A stretch of DNA of 6,385 bases from JBFJVD01 sp041624375 (GTDB taxonomy: Bacteria; Chloroflexota; Anaerolineae; Anaerolineales; E44-bin32): assembly GCA_041624375.1 (NCBI GenBank), contig JBFJVD010000178.1, positions 1 to 6,385 on the forward strand, read 5' to 3'. Position numbers and translations under genes: made by a program. Shown here in pieces: positions 1 through 4,955 of this stretch. The notes beneath the pieces are model-generated. The model made no database searches. It was not told the origin of the DNA and worked only from the letters and a program-made list of their open reading frames with translations. Positions within the stretch are counted from its first letter, which is position 1; each line of letters begins with the position of its first letter.

Positions 1-1
1 A

Positions 2-322
2 TTCGGTGAGGTGGTGCAGGATTGTGTGTATGAGGTGTACGACGATCGCTGCACCTACACCGTGATGGATTGGGAAGTCTTTGATGTTGTCACCCTATCC
101 GGGACGGACCTGAACCCGAGATGGCCGGAGGTCAGCCTGACGGGCGACCAGCGCCAGGGCGATCCGACGGAAGAATATGTGGTGACGTTCACTGCGCAGG
201 ATGGGACCTACACGTACACTCCCCAGGATGCGGACGAGTTCAGCCAGTTCGGCATTGGCACGACCTGGATCTTGAACGTGAACGCGCTCGGCGGCGTTTC
301 TTCGGTTGAGCCAGCTCGGTAG
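2..322 (+). CDS. C-terminal part of an unrecognised protein (5' end outside window)
   Basis: The reading frame is open from the left edge and ends at TAG 320-322, so only the last 106 codons are visible. A GTG at 11 could act as a start, but it has no clear ribosome site and the frame continues upstream, so I treat this as a fragment. Visible features are two cysteines about nine residues apart (DCVYEVYDDRC), many Tyr/Thr/Asp residues, and alternating hydrophobic/polar stretches (EYVVTFTAQDGTYTYT, TTWILNVNALGGV) that look like beta strands. There is no membrane segment in the visible part. The composition suggests a small extracytoplasmic or beta-rich domain, possibly the outer domain of a membrane-anchored protein. 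I do not recognise a named family. A strong terminator follows 32 bases after the stop, so this is the last gene of its transcript. Confidence 0.75.
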   Translation, partial: FGEVVQDCVYEVYDDRCTYTVMDWEVFDVVTLSGTDLNPRWPEVSLTGDQRQGDPTEEYVVTFTAQDGTYTYTPQDADEFSQFGIGTTWILNVNALGGVSSVEPAR

Positions 323-353
323 CCGCAGTCCAAGGAGTTCCTTGAGAGATGTG

Positions 354-381
354 AGAGCTCCTCAATTCGAGGAGCTCTTTT
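354..381 (+). terminator. Rho-independent terminator after the first CDS
   Basis: A perfect 10-bp stem (AGAGCTCCTC at 354-363 with GAGGAGCTCT at 369-378) closes a 5-base loop AATTC and runs into TTTT (378-381). It sits 32 bases after the stop codon of the plus-strand gene. Read on the minus strand the same hairpin is followed by CACATC rather than a T run, so it should stop plus-strand transcription before it runs antisense into the tRNA gene, and is not a good terminator for the tRNA. Confidence 0.85.
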
Positions 382-427
382 CGTGTCTTGCTGCTGGGTG
401 CAAATTGCTCAGCGATTTGGTTTCTAG

Positions 428-500
428 CGCCCTCGGAGGGATTCGAACCCCCAACCTACTGATTCGAAGTCAGTTGCTCTATCCATTGAGCTACGAGGGC
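428..500 (-). tRNA. tRNA-Arg, anticodon UCG (reads CGA and related CGN codons)
   Basis: The reverse complement folds into a complete cloverleaf. The 7-bp acceptor stem is GCCCTCG/CGAGGGC, followed by TA, a 4-bp D stem GCTC/GAGC with loop AATGGATA, a 5-bp anticodon stem ACTGA/TCAGT with loop CTTCGAA, a 5-base variable loop AGGTT, and a T stem GGGGG/CCCTC (one G-T pair) with loop TTCGAAT. Loop positions 34-36 are TCG, giving arginine identity. The discriminator base is G (position 428), and the next bases are CTA, so the CCA end is not encoded and must be added by tRNA nucleotidyltransferase. There is no intron. The gene stands alone and opposite in direction to the gene on its left; a consensus -10 box lies 14 bases upstream of the mature 5' end. 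Confidence 0.96.
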
Positions 501-513
501 GGGTTGCGAAGGG

Positions 514-519
514 ATTATA
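514..519 (-). promoter_or_regulatory. -10 box of the tRNA-Arg promoter
   Basis: On the minus strand this reads TATAAT, a perfect match to the housekeeping sigma -10 consensus, inside ATGTTGTATAATCCC. Transcription would start near 507, leaving a leader of about seven bases before the mature tRNA end at 500. At 17 bases upstream the sequence is GCCGCT, so there is no recognisable -35 box. Confidence 0.65.
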
Positions 520-648
520 CAACATGTGGGTGGGGGAGCGGCTCGCTTACAGCCAGCTTGCACTTCCATCACTTCGTCCGGAAAGCAGGCTAAGATGCCG
601 GCAAGTCAACTTGGGGCGTTCTCCGCCTGAGGTTGCATCCACTCTCGC

Positions 649-684
649 ATCGGCCACCCGCTACTCGCTGCCCGGGTGGCCGAT
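649..684. repeat. Perfect 12-bp inverted repeat, GC-rich hairpin
   Basis: ATCGGCCACCCG (649-660) is exactly complementary to CGGGTGGCCGAT (673-684), with a 12-base loop between. No T run follows on either strand, so it is not a classical intrinsic terminator. It could be a structured RNA element, a binding site for a dimeric protein, or the remnant of an interspersed repeat. Only one copy is visible in the window. Confidence 0.6.
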
Positions 685-803
685 CGCATTTGCCAACCGG
701 ATCAAAATCCAGCTGTAGGGGGATCGAAAGGCCGGCAGCAGCCTGGCGCCGCTATGCTTGAAGTGCCTGGCCAGTTCATCGCTTCACCGACTGAGACACA
801 ACC

Positions 804-938
804 ATGGCCTACCTTCAAGTGCTGTATGACAGCCTGATCCTGACAGTTCAGTCCCCGACGTTCTACCTGCTGGGTATCTTTATCCTCACACTGGCCGCTG
901 GAGATCGGGTCGAAGAAGAGTCGCCGCAGGATCGCTGA
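804..938 (+). CDS. Possible 44-residue single-pass membrane protein
   Basis: ATG at 804 opens a 44-codon frame ending in TGA at 936-938. The translation starts MAYLQVLYDSLILTVQ, continues with a hydrophobic segment (SPTFYLLGIFILTLAAG, about residues 17-33), and ends in a charged tail DRVEEESPQDR. A single membrane segment with a short acidic tail is a typical small-membrane-protein layout and is more protein-like than the other frames in this stretch. Against it, there is no good ribosome-binding site (only weak GAGA upstream), no clear promoter, and I recognise no family. It may equally be a chance frame. Confidence 0.35.
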   Translation: MAYLQVLYDSLILTVQSPTFYLLGIFILTLAAGDRVEEESPQDR

Positions 939-1052
939 TCCTCTGCATTTCTCCTCCGGACGAGATACCTCCGCCGCGACTGTGCGCTGGCTTTTCAATG
1001 TTCAGCAAGCTGACTTTGAGTCTTCAGGGACGTTTCCTGCAACCAAAACCCT

Positions 1053-2054
1053 TTAGCGGCTCCGCACCCCGGACAGGGCTTGCTCGATCCAGCCATGCTC
1101 GACCCCTTCCGGCGGATGCTTCAGCAACCCTTTTAGGTAGGGCACCAGCGCCTCCATCCCCGGCATTTGCGTCCCGGCGCCCCAGCGCGTCGTGGCCAGC
1201 GATCCGAGGGCGGCAGCGATGACCGCTGTCGGGCCTGTGGCGAGCCCCCGCAGGACGCTGAGGATCATGCCAGCGACAAAGGCGTCCCCGGCGCCGGTCG
1301 CATCAACCGAGATTGCAGGCAGCGCCGGGACTTCGACCCGGTCTTGCTCGTCTGCAACGATCGCGCCGGCCGCTCCGCGGGTCAGGCCCACCCGTTTCGC
1401 GCCGGCTGCCAGGAGCGCCGCTGCGGCTGCATTCGGCTCGCCCGGACCGATCAGTGCTCTGGACGCTTCACCGTCCAGGACCAGGATCTTGAGCCCGGGC
1501 AGCAGGCTTCGAATAAGCTCGGCCGTACTTGCGGCAGGGATATGACCGACATCGAGCGAGACCCAGGCGCCGGCGTCCTGCGCCAATTCCATCGCCCGCA
1601 AAGCGGCATCGCGCTGCGGCGAATCGATCAGTGCATAGCCGGACAGGTGTAGGGCAGCGACTGAGGTGAACATCTCTGGCAGTATCCCGCCAGGATCCAG
1701 CTGCACGTTCGCCCCGCGAGAACCCATCAGTGTTCGCTCGCCATCCGGCGTCACCGCCACAACCATCAAGCCGGTGGCGTCTTCCTTCATCTGCATGTCG
1801 CGCGTTTCGAGCCCGGCCTTGCGAAGCCCTTTGTGTACGGTGTCTCCCCAGTGATCCTTGCCAAGGCAGCCGAGGAAGAGGGTCTCGATACCCAGGCGGG
1901 CGAGGCTGAAGGCGGTGTTTGCGGCAGAGCCGCCCACTTCGAGCGTCATTCTCTTGGCGCGGGCTTCACCCCCAGGCGGTGGATAGGCCTTCAGCTCCAG
2001 CAGGACGTCGATATTGGCATCGCCGAGGACAGCGACACGACCGGGGTCTTTCAT
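1053..2054 (-). CDS. PfkB-family (ribokinase-like) carbohydrate or nucleoside kinase
   Basis: This 333-residue cytosolic kinase transfers the ATP gamma-phosphate to a hydroxymethyl group of a sugar, nucleoside or related alcohol. Visible motifs are GDANID at 11-16 (Asp16 corresponds to the substrate-binding Asp of ribokinase), the first PfkB signature starting GGSAANTAFSLARLG at 41-55, and the second signature DATGAGDAFVAGM at 251-263, where Asp257 is the catalytic base and GAG forms the anion hole. The usual NxxE magnesium/phosphate motif appears as LDGE at 193-196, keeping Glu but apparently not Asn. Length is normal for the family. The ATG overlaps the stop of the upstream TrpF-like gene (ATGA at 2051-2054) and has no purine-rich ribosome site of its own, so it is probably translated by coupling. 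Substrate cannot be assigned; the partner gene suggests the two act on the same compound. No clear terminator follows the TAA at 1053-1055. Confidence 0.93.
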   Translation of the reverse strand: MKDPGRVAVLGDANIDVLLELKAYPPPGGEARAKRMTLEVGGSAANTAFSLARLGIETLFLGCLGKDHWGDTVHKGLRKAGLETRDMQMKEDATGLMVVAVTPDGERTLMGSRGANVQLDPGGILPEMFTSVAALHLSGYALIDSPQRDAALRAMELAQDAGAWVSLDVGHIPAASTAELIRSLLPGLKILVLDGEASRALIGPGEPNAAAAALLAAGAKRVGLTRGAAGAIVADEQDRVEVPALPAISVDATGAGDAFVAGMILSVLRGLATGPTAVIAAALGSLATTRWGAGTQMPGMEALVPYLKGLLKHPPEGVEHGWIEQALSGVRSR

Positions 2055-2728
2055 GAGGGGTGCGAGGGTCGCCGGGCGGCTTCGGCAAACCTCCGGACTC
2101 GCGCCATATCTTTGCGGACCGGATCCCCCGGCAGGTTGGTGCCGGTGTTCGAATCGACTCCCCAGGGGTTAACCTCGTGGATCGCCTGGCCGACGTTCTC
2201 CGGCGTGAGACCGCCGGCAAGGATCACAGGAACTGGGCTCGCCTCGACAATCTGCCGGCTGACGCGCCAGTCGTGCGTCTCACCCGTTGCGCCCACGCCA
2301 GGGAATCCGGCCACTTTGGTGTCAAGCAGGAGCAGATCGCAGACCTCCGCATAGCGGAGCGCGATAGCTATCGACTCTTCGGACTCGACCGGCACGGCCT
2401 TCATCAGGCGCACATGGGATCTGAACTGTCTCTGGAGCGCCCGCATCGCATTGAAATCGACGTCTTCCGGTTCAGTCGAGATGTGCACGATATCCGGCCG
2501 CACGGCCGCCGCCATTCGCAAGATTTCCTCAACCTCGGTGGCCATCGTGAGCGCCACCGAGATGATTCCTTCGGGGAGCTCGCTTGCCAGCCCGCGAGCC
2601 TGCTCGAAGGTCAACTCCCCATGCACCAGGTCGTAATCCCCGGCGACGAAGCCGATGTGATCCACGCCTGACGCGGCGGCATCAAGCGCTTGGTCAAGAC
2701 GGGTGAATGCGTAGATCTGCACGATCAT
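2051..2728 (-). CDS. TrpF-like (phosphoribosylanthranilate isomerase family) barrel protein lacking the catalytic Cys
   Basis: The 225-residue product has the length and fold signature of TrpF, a (beta/alpha)8 barrel catalysing an Amadori rearrangement in tryptophan synthesis. Matches are DQALDAAASGVDHIGFV (12-28), LLLLDTKV with Asp136 at the general-acid position, the spacer GVGATGETHDW (144-154), and the phosphate-loop region ILAGGLTPENVGQAI (169-183). The N-terminal KICGIT motif of true TrpF is VQIYAFT here, so the general-base Cys is replaced by Tyr6. The Arg of the anthranilate pocket is also not visible (YDLVHGELT), and the usual DVSSG reads DSNTG (192-196). These changes argue against ordinary TrpF activity, and no other trp gene is nearby. 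It is more likely an isomerase-like enzyme for another phosphorylated substrate. ATG 2726-2728 is the only start after an in-frame upstream stop; the ribosome site is weak. It overlaps the kinase gene by ATGA and follows the zinc-ribbon gene after 60 bases. Confidence 0.85.
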   Translation of the reverse strand: MIVQIYAFTRLDQALDAAASGVDHIGFVAGDYDLVHGELTFEQARGLASELPEGIISVALTMATEVEEILRMAAAVRPDIVHISTEPEDVDFNAMRALQRQFRSHVRLMKAVPVESEESIAIALRYAEVCDLLLLDTKVAGFPGVGATGETHDWRVSRQIVEASPVPVILAGGLTPENVGQAIHEVNPWGVDSNTGTNLPGDPVRKDMARVRRFAEAARRPSHPS

Positions 2729-2788
2729 GTCGTTTGCTCTGCCATGGTGATACTGGATACGCGACGGTGATTAGGAGCCGGATAACTC

Positions 2789-3775
2789 TTACGGCGCTGC
2801 TTCGCAGGTGTCCAGCTCGCCGGCCGCATCGATATAGGGCCGCACGTCACCAAACACGCCGACCGTCCCTTCCACCTGGATGCAGTCGCCGGGCGACACC
2901 TCTGGGTGCGGCTCGAAGCGATCGATGATCAGGAAGGCGTCGGCCGCCTCGCTGAATACGGCGACAAACGGTAGCTCGCCGGTGGCGTACCAGCGTTTCA
3001 CGATCCCGTAGGCGCACAGGTCTTCGCCTTCACGGGAGGGGTCAATGGCATCCCAGGACACGCAGCCTGCGGGGGCGGCGATCGTCGTCGCCGTGGGCGT
3101 ACCCGTTGTCTCGGTTGTGGAGACGGCGCCCGGGGCGGTCGTTTGCGTTGGCGCGCGGGTCGGTGCGCTGGTCGGGCTGCTAGTCTCGGTCGGCGTGGCC
3201 TCGGCGGCAGCGAAGATCCCCGCGATTCTATCACGTTGCGCATAGCCAACACCAACCAGGACGATCAGCGCGGTCGCAGCGAGCAGCCCGATCAGGATTC
3301 GGAGCCCAGGCCGCCGCTGCGTCGAGTCGGCGCCATCGTTGCTGGGTCGCCCTGCCGGGGACTCCGTGCGCAGTCCAGAGAACAGGCCTTCATCCTCTTC
3401 CGTTCGTGGTGGGGTGGTGGGTTTTGGGACCGGCTCGTCGTAGAGGTCGGAAGGCGGGGGTGCGGTTGGCATTCGACTCTCGATGGCTCTGGCGCTAAAG
3501 GGCTCAGAGTCATCTTTTTCCTCGTCGGCTTCTGTTTCGACGAAGGGTGGTGTGTACAGCAGGGGCGGCGCTTCGGCGCGGCTGCTTTTCTCCTCCGCTT
3601 CAAGCTCGCTCTTGCAGTAGGGACAGCGGTCCAGGCCTTCGTCGATCCATTCTGCGCAATAGGGGCAGCGCCGTTTGCCAACCAGCCAGTCCGGGTAATC
3701 CAGGTCGAGACCGCAGTGGCGGCAGACAACGGCTTCATCTTGGATTGATTGGGCGCAGAACGGACAATCGCGCAC
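2789..3775 (-). CDS. Membrane protein: double zinc ribbon, one TM segment, Thr/Pro stalk, OB-like outer domain
   Basis: I start this at GTG 3775 (328 residues). AAGGAG lies six bases upstream and the protein then begins directly with the zinc ribbon (VRDCPFC); an in-frame ATG at 3802 has no ribosome site. Residues below count from that upstream ATG (subtract 9). Two four-cysteine zinc ribbons sit at C13/C16/C27/C30 and C46/C49/C60/C63. An acidic, Pro-rich linker follows to about 165, then a membrane segment (LRILIGLLAATALIVLVGVGY, about 167-187), a Thr/Pro/Ala-rich stalk (201-245), and a C-terminal domain with four Cys (247, 263, 307, 333). Its strand pattern (CAYGIVKRWY, GDCIQVEGTVGVFGDVRPYID) resembles an OB fold. 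The expected topology is ribbons inside and OB-like domain outside, where the cysteines could form disulfides. Role unknown; it leads the putative operon with the TrpF-like and kinase genes, though the 60-base gap leaves that link uncertain. Confidence 0.85.
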   Translation of the reverse strand: MRDCPFCAQSIQDEAVVCRHCGLDLDYPDWLVGKRRCPYCAEWIDEGLDRCPYCKSELEAEEKSSRAEAPPLLYTPPFVETEADEEKDDSEPFSARAIESRMPTAPPPSDLYDEPVPKPTTPPRTEEDEGLFSGLRTESPAGRPSNDGADSTQRRPGLRILIGLLAATALIVLVGVGYAQRDRIAGIFAAAEATPTETSSPTSAPTRAPTQTTAPGAVSTTETTGTPTATTIAAPAGCVSWDAIDPSREGEDLCAYGIVKRWYATGELPFVAVFSEAADAFLIIDRFEPHPEVSPGDCIQVEGTVGVFGDVRPYIDAAGELDTCEAAP

Positions 3776-3781
3776 ATCCAA

Positions 3782-3787
3782 CTCCTT
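3782..3787 (-). promoter_or_regulatory. Shine-Dalgarno site deciding the zinc-ribbon gene start
   Basis: On the minus strand this reads AAGGAG, followed by six bases (TTGGAT) and GTG at 3775-3773. It lies inside the codons that would follow the upstream ATG at 3802, so it favours GTG 3775 as the real start. Confidence 0.7.
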
Positions 3788-3805
3788 GTGCCGGACGCAC
3801 ATTCT

Positions 3806-3811
3806 AGGATA
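3806..3811 (-). promoter_or_regulatory. Weak candidate -10 box for the zinc-ribbon operon
   Basis: The minus strand reads TATCCT, four of six matches to TATAAT, with no good -35 box upstream. If used, transcription would begin near 3799, inside the ATG at 3802, and give a leader of about 24 bases before GTG 3775, which fits the start chosen for that gene. Confidence 0.25.
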
Positions 3812-3910
3812 GCTAGGGAGTGCCGCGCAACACGGCCTTCGGCCTGGTGGTGGGGTGCGTTAAGATGGAGAGTGCGCTGGTCAAGAATCGGGCTTGAACT
3901 TGGAGGTTGC

Positions 3911-4339
3911 ATGATCACCCTTGAGGTTCAAACGCAGCAGCGGGCCGAGATGGTGGATATCACCCGCCAGGTGCAGAAGGCCATCTCCGAGTCCCGAACC
4001 AACAGCGGGCTGGCCTGGCTCTACGTGCCCCACACCACCGCAGGAATCACCATCAACGAGAATGCAGATCCCACCGTCCGAATGGATCTGCTCTCCGACC
4101 TTGATCGTCTGGTGTCGCAGGATCAACCCTACTACCGCCACGCGGAGGGGAACAGCGACAGCCATATGAAGGCCAGCCTCGTGGGAAGCAGCGTTGCGGT
4201 GATGGCCCGCGCTGGGGAGCTCGTTCTAGGGACCTGGCAGGGGATCTTCTTCTGTGAGTTCGACGGACCCCGTCGACGCCGGGTTCTGCTCGAGGTCATG
4301 CCTGCAGGCGGCGGGCAGGAGGTTAAGGATGGCGAGTGA
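3911..4339 (+). CDS. yjbQ: YjbQ family protein (UPF0047; secondary thiamine-phosphate synthase)
   Basis: The 142-residue product matches the YjbQ family along its whole length, which is usually about 130-140 residues. Hallmarks are the block LYVPHTTAGITINENADP (37-54) with His41, HAEGNSDSHMKASLVG (77-92) with His77 and His85 as probable metal ligands, and GTWQGIFFCEFDGPRRR (107-123) with Cys115 and Glu116. The E. coli member was reported to have weak thiamine-phosphate synthase activity, but the true function of this widespread cytosolic family is unsettled, and no thiamine gene is visible here. ATG 3911 is chosen because TGGAGG (3901-3906) lies just upstream and the family begins at this point; the frame is open further upstream but without homology. 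It is divergent from the zinc-ribbon gene, and its 3' end overlaps the next gene by 11 bases. Confidence 0.95.
   Translation: MITLEVQTQQRAEMVDITRQVQKAISESRTNSGLAWLYVPHTTAGITINENADPTVRMDLLSDLDRLVSQDQPYYRHAEGNSDSHMKASLVGSSVAVMARAGELVLGTWQGIFFCEFDGPRRRRVLLEVMPAGGGQEVKDGE
4317..4322 (+). promoter_or_regulatory. Consensus Shine-Dalgarno for the 60-residue membrane protein
   Basis: AGGAGG lies inside the last codons of yjbQ, six bases before ATG 4329. A full-consensus site with good spacing embedded in a coding region is strong evidence that the small downstream frame is translated. Confidence 0.8.
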
Positions 4340-4511
4340 GCCCAAGGCCTTCAGGCCGACTCTTGCAAAGAACATGAGCCGGGCGTTCGTGACGACCTTG
4401 ATTGAGGTCGCCTCCAGCCGACCGCGGTTGCTGATGGCGATTGGCGGTGCGATTCTGGGCGCCGTGATTTTCGCTGCTCTGTTGCTTTACTGGTTCCGTC
4501 GGGAACAATGA
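4329..4511 (+). CDS. Small (60 aa) C-terminally anchored membrane protein
   Basis: ATG 4329 follows a perfect AGGAGG and overlaps the yjbQ stop (TGA 4337-4339) by 11 bases in another frame, so the two are probably translationally coupled. The first 30 residues are polar and amphipathic with basic residues (MASEPKAFRPTLAKNMSRAF). From about 33 to 55 there is one strongly hydrophobic segment (RLLMAIGGAILGAVIFAALL) ending YWFRREQ. Arg31 and Arg33 lie just before the segment and Arg57-Arg58 just after it, so topology is ambiguous; a cytosolic N-terminus with a C-terminal tail anchor is plausible. The segment holds a small-residue pattern (GGAILGA) of the kind used in helix packing. I recognise no family. 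Its fixed position after yjbQ suggests it works with or near YjbQ, perhaps at the membrane. A longer in-frame reading from 4254 lies within yjbQ and is unlikely. Confidence 0.8.
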   Translation: MASEPKAFRPTLAKNMSRAFVTTLIEVASSRPRLLMAIGGAILGAVIFAALLLYWFRREQ

Positions 4512-4551
4512 CGGACAGCGGGGGTGGGGAAGTCTCTCCTGGCTCCGCCCT

Positions 4552-4824
4552 TTATCGGCTGTCGTAACCGACGCGGCGAAGCGCCGCGTCAAGCACATCT
4601 ACCGTGGGCCGGCTCAGCCGGAACAGCCCATCACCGATCAGAACCAGCGGTGTAATGAGTTGATCTCCGCTGACGGTCCTAACATAGCGAGCGGCTTCCT
4701 CATCCCGATCGATGTTGATCTCTTGGAGGAGCACAAATCGCTCCTGAAGCAGGGGGCGGATCGCCTCGGTGTCGGGGCATTCTGTTTTTGTATACAGCGT
4801 AATGAGTGGCTTCTTCGAAGCCAT
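4552..4824 (-). CDS. Glutaredoxin-like protein with a single active-site Cys (CPDT)
   Basis: This 90-residue thioredoxin-fold protein has the glutaredoxin layout: first strand LITLYTKTEC, active site CPDT at 16-19, helix EAIRPLLQE, second strand VLLQEINIDRDEEA, the cis-proline loop ITPLVLIGDG (57-66; Thr58-Pro59), and a C-terminal helix. Dithiol glutaredoxins have CPYC and related proteins CPDC; here Thr19 replaces the second Cys and Cys16 is the only cysteine, so only monothiol chemistry, or none, is possible. It is not the CGFS monothiol class. I prefer ATG 4824 over GTG 4836 because the family begins close to this Met and GAAGG lies 11 bases upstream of it, whereas it would touch the GTG. 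The first codons form a 7-bp hairpin (4807-4823). It converges on the small membrane protein gene (40-base gap) and is divergent from ligA. Confidence 0.85.
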   Translation of the reverse strand: MASKKPLITLYTKTECPDTEAIRPLLQERFVLLQEINIDRDEEAARYVRTVSGDQLITPLVLIGDGLFRLSRPTVDVLDAALRRVGYDSR

Positions 4825-4892
4825 GTCGATAAGCACCTTCGAACGCGCTCAGCTAGCAACGACTCAGACCCAGGATGATGGTCTCGCAGGTC

Positions 4893-4901
4893 ATCATATC
4901 A
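4893..4901 (-). promoter_or_regulatory. Candidate extended -10 promoter for the glutaredoxin-like gene
   Basis: The minus strand reads TGATATGAT, a TGn element joined to TATGAT (five of six matches to TATAAT). No -35 box is apparent at the usual distance, which is common for extended -10 promoters. Transcription would start near 4886, leaving a leader of about 60 bases. A 6-bp inverted repeat ATGATG (4875-4880)/CATCAT (4892-4897) overlaps the box. Confidence 0.4.
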
Positions 4902-4941
4902 TGCGGCTATGCGCTGAATCTCTTGCTCTTCGCGATGAGGC

Positions 4942-4947
4942 TATAAT
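4942..4947 (+). promoter_or_regulatory. Consensus -10 box of ligA, placed for leaderless transcription
   Basis: TATAAT is a perfect -10 match and ends eight bases before the ligA ATG at 4956. Transcription starting six to eight bases after the box would begin at 4953-4955, giving an mRNA with virtually no leader. Consistent with this, there is no Shine-Dalgarno sequence in TTCGGGCAT before the ATG. No good -35 box is seen about 17 bases upstream (TCTCTT). Confidence 0.6.
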
Positions 4948-4955
4948 TCGGGCAT

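Larger units (their letters stand above)
501..803. other. Gene-poor stretch between tRNA-Arg and a possible small ORF
   Basis: Apart from the tRNA promoter and the inverted repeat at 649-684, I see nothing convincing here. Open frames on both strands have arginine/proline/serine-rich translations without recognisable domains and look like chance frames in GC-rich DNA. A short palindrome CTGGCCAG lies at 767-774, and CCTGGC occurs twice close together, too little to name an element. Confidence 0.5.

Noticed and set aside
354..378. The same hairpin as a terminator for the minus-strand tRNA
   Set aside because: On the minus strand it is followed by CACATC, not a T run.
306..593. Plus-strand open frame running through the terminator and the tRNA gene
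   Set aside because: It crosses a strong terminator and is antisense to a complete tRNA-Arg, so it cannot be a sensible gene.
702..998. Minus-strand open frame of 98 codons in the gene-poor stretch
   Set aside because: Cys/Pro/Arg-scattered translation, no ribosome site and no hydrophobic core or motif; likely chance.
1167..1652. Plus-strand open frame (161 codons) antisense to the PfkB kinase
   Set aside because: Arg/Gly/Cys-rich shadow translation with no motif; the opposite strand carries the complete kinase.
2060..2671. Plus-strand open frame (203 codons) antisense to the TrpF-like gene
   Set aside because: His/Arg-rich composition and no domain; it is the complement of an intact barrel-protein gene.
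2725..2745. Six-codon mini-frame (MAEQTT) on the minus strand whose stop overlaps the TrpF-like ATG
   Set aside because: It resembles a coupling leader, but it has no ribosome site and a frame this short occurs easily by chance.
3143..3748. Plus-strand open frame (201 codons) antisense to the zinc-ribbon gene
   Set aside because: No domain and low-complexity composition; explained by the coding bias of the opposite strand.
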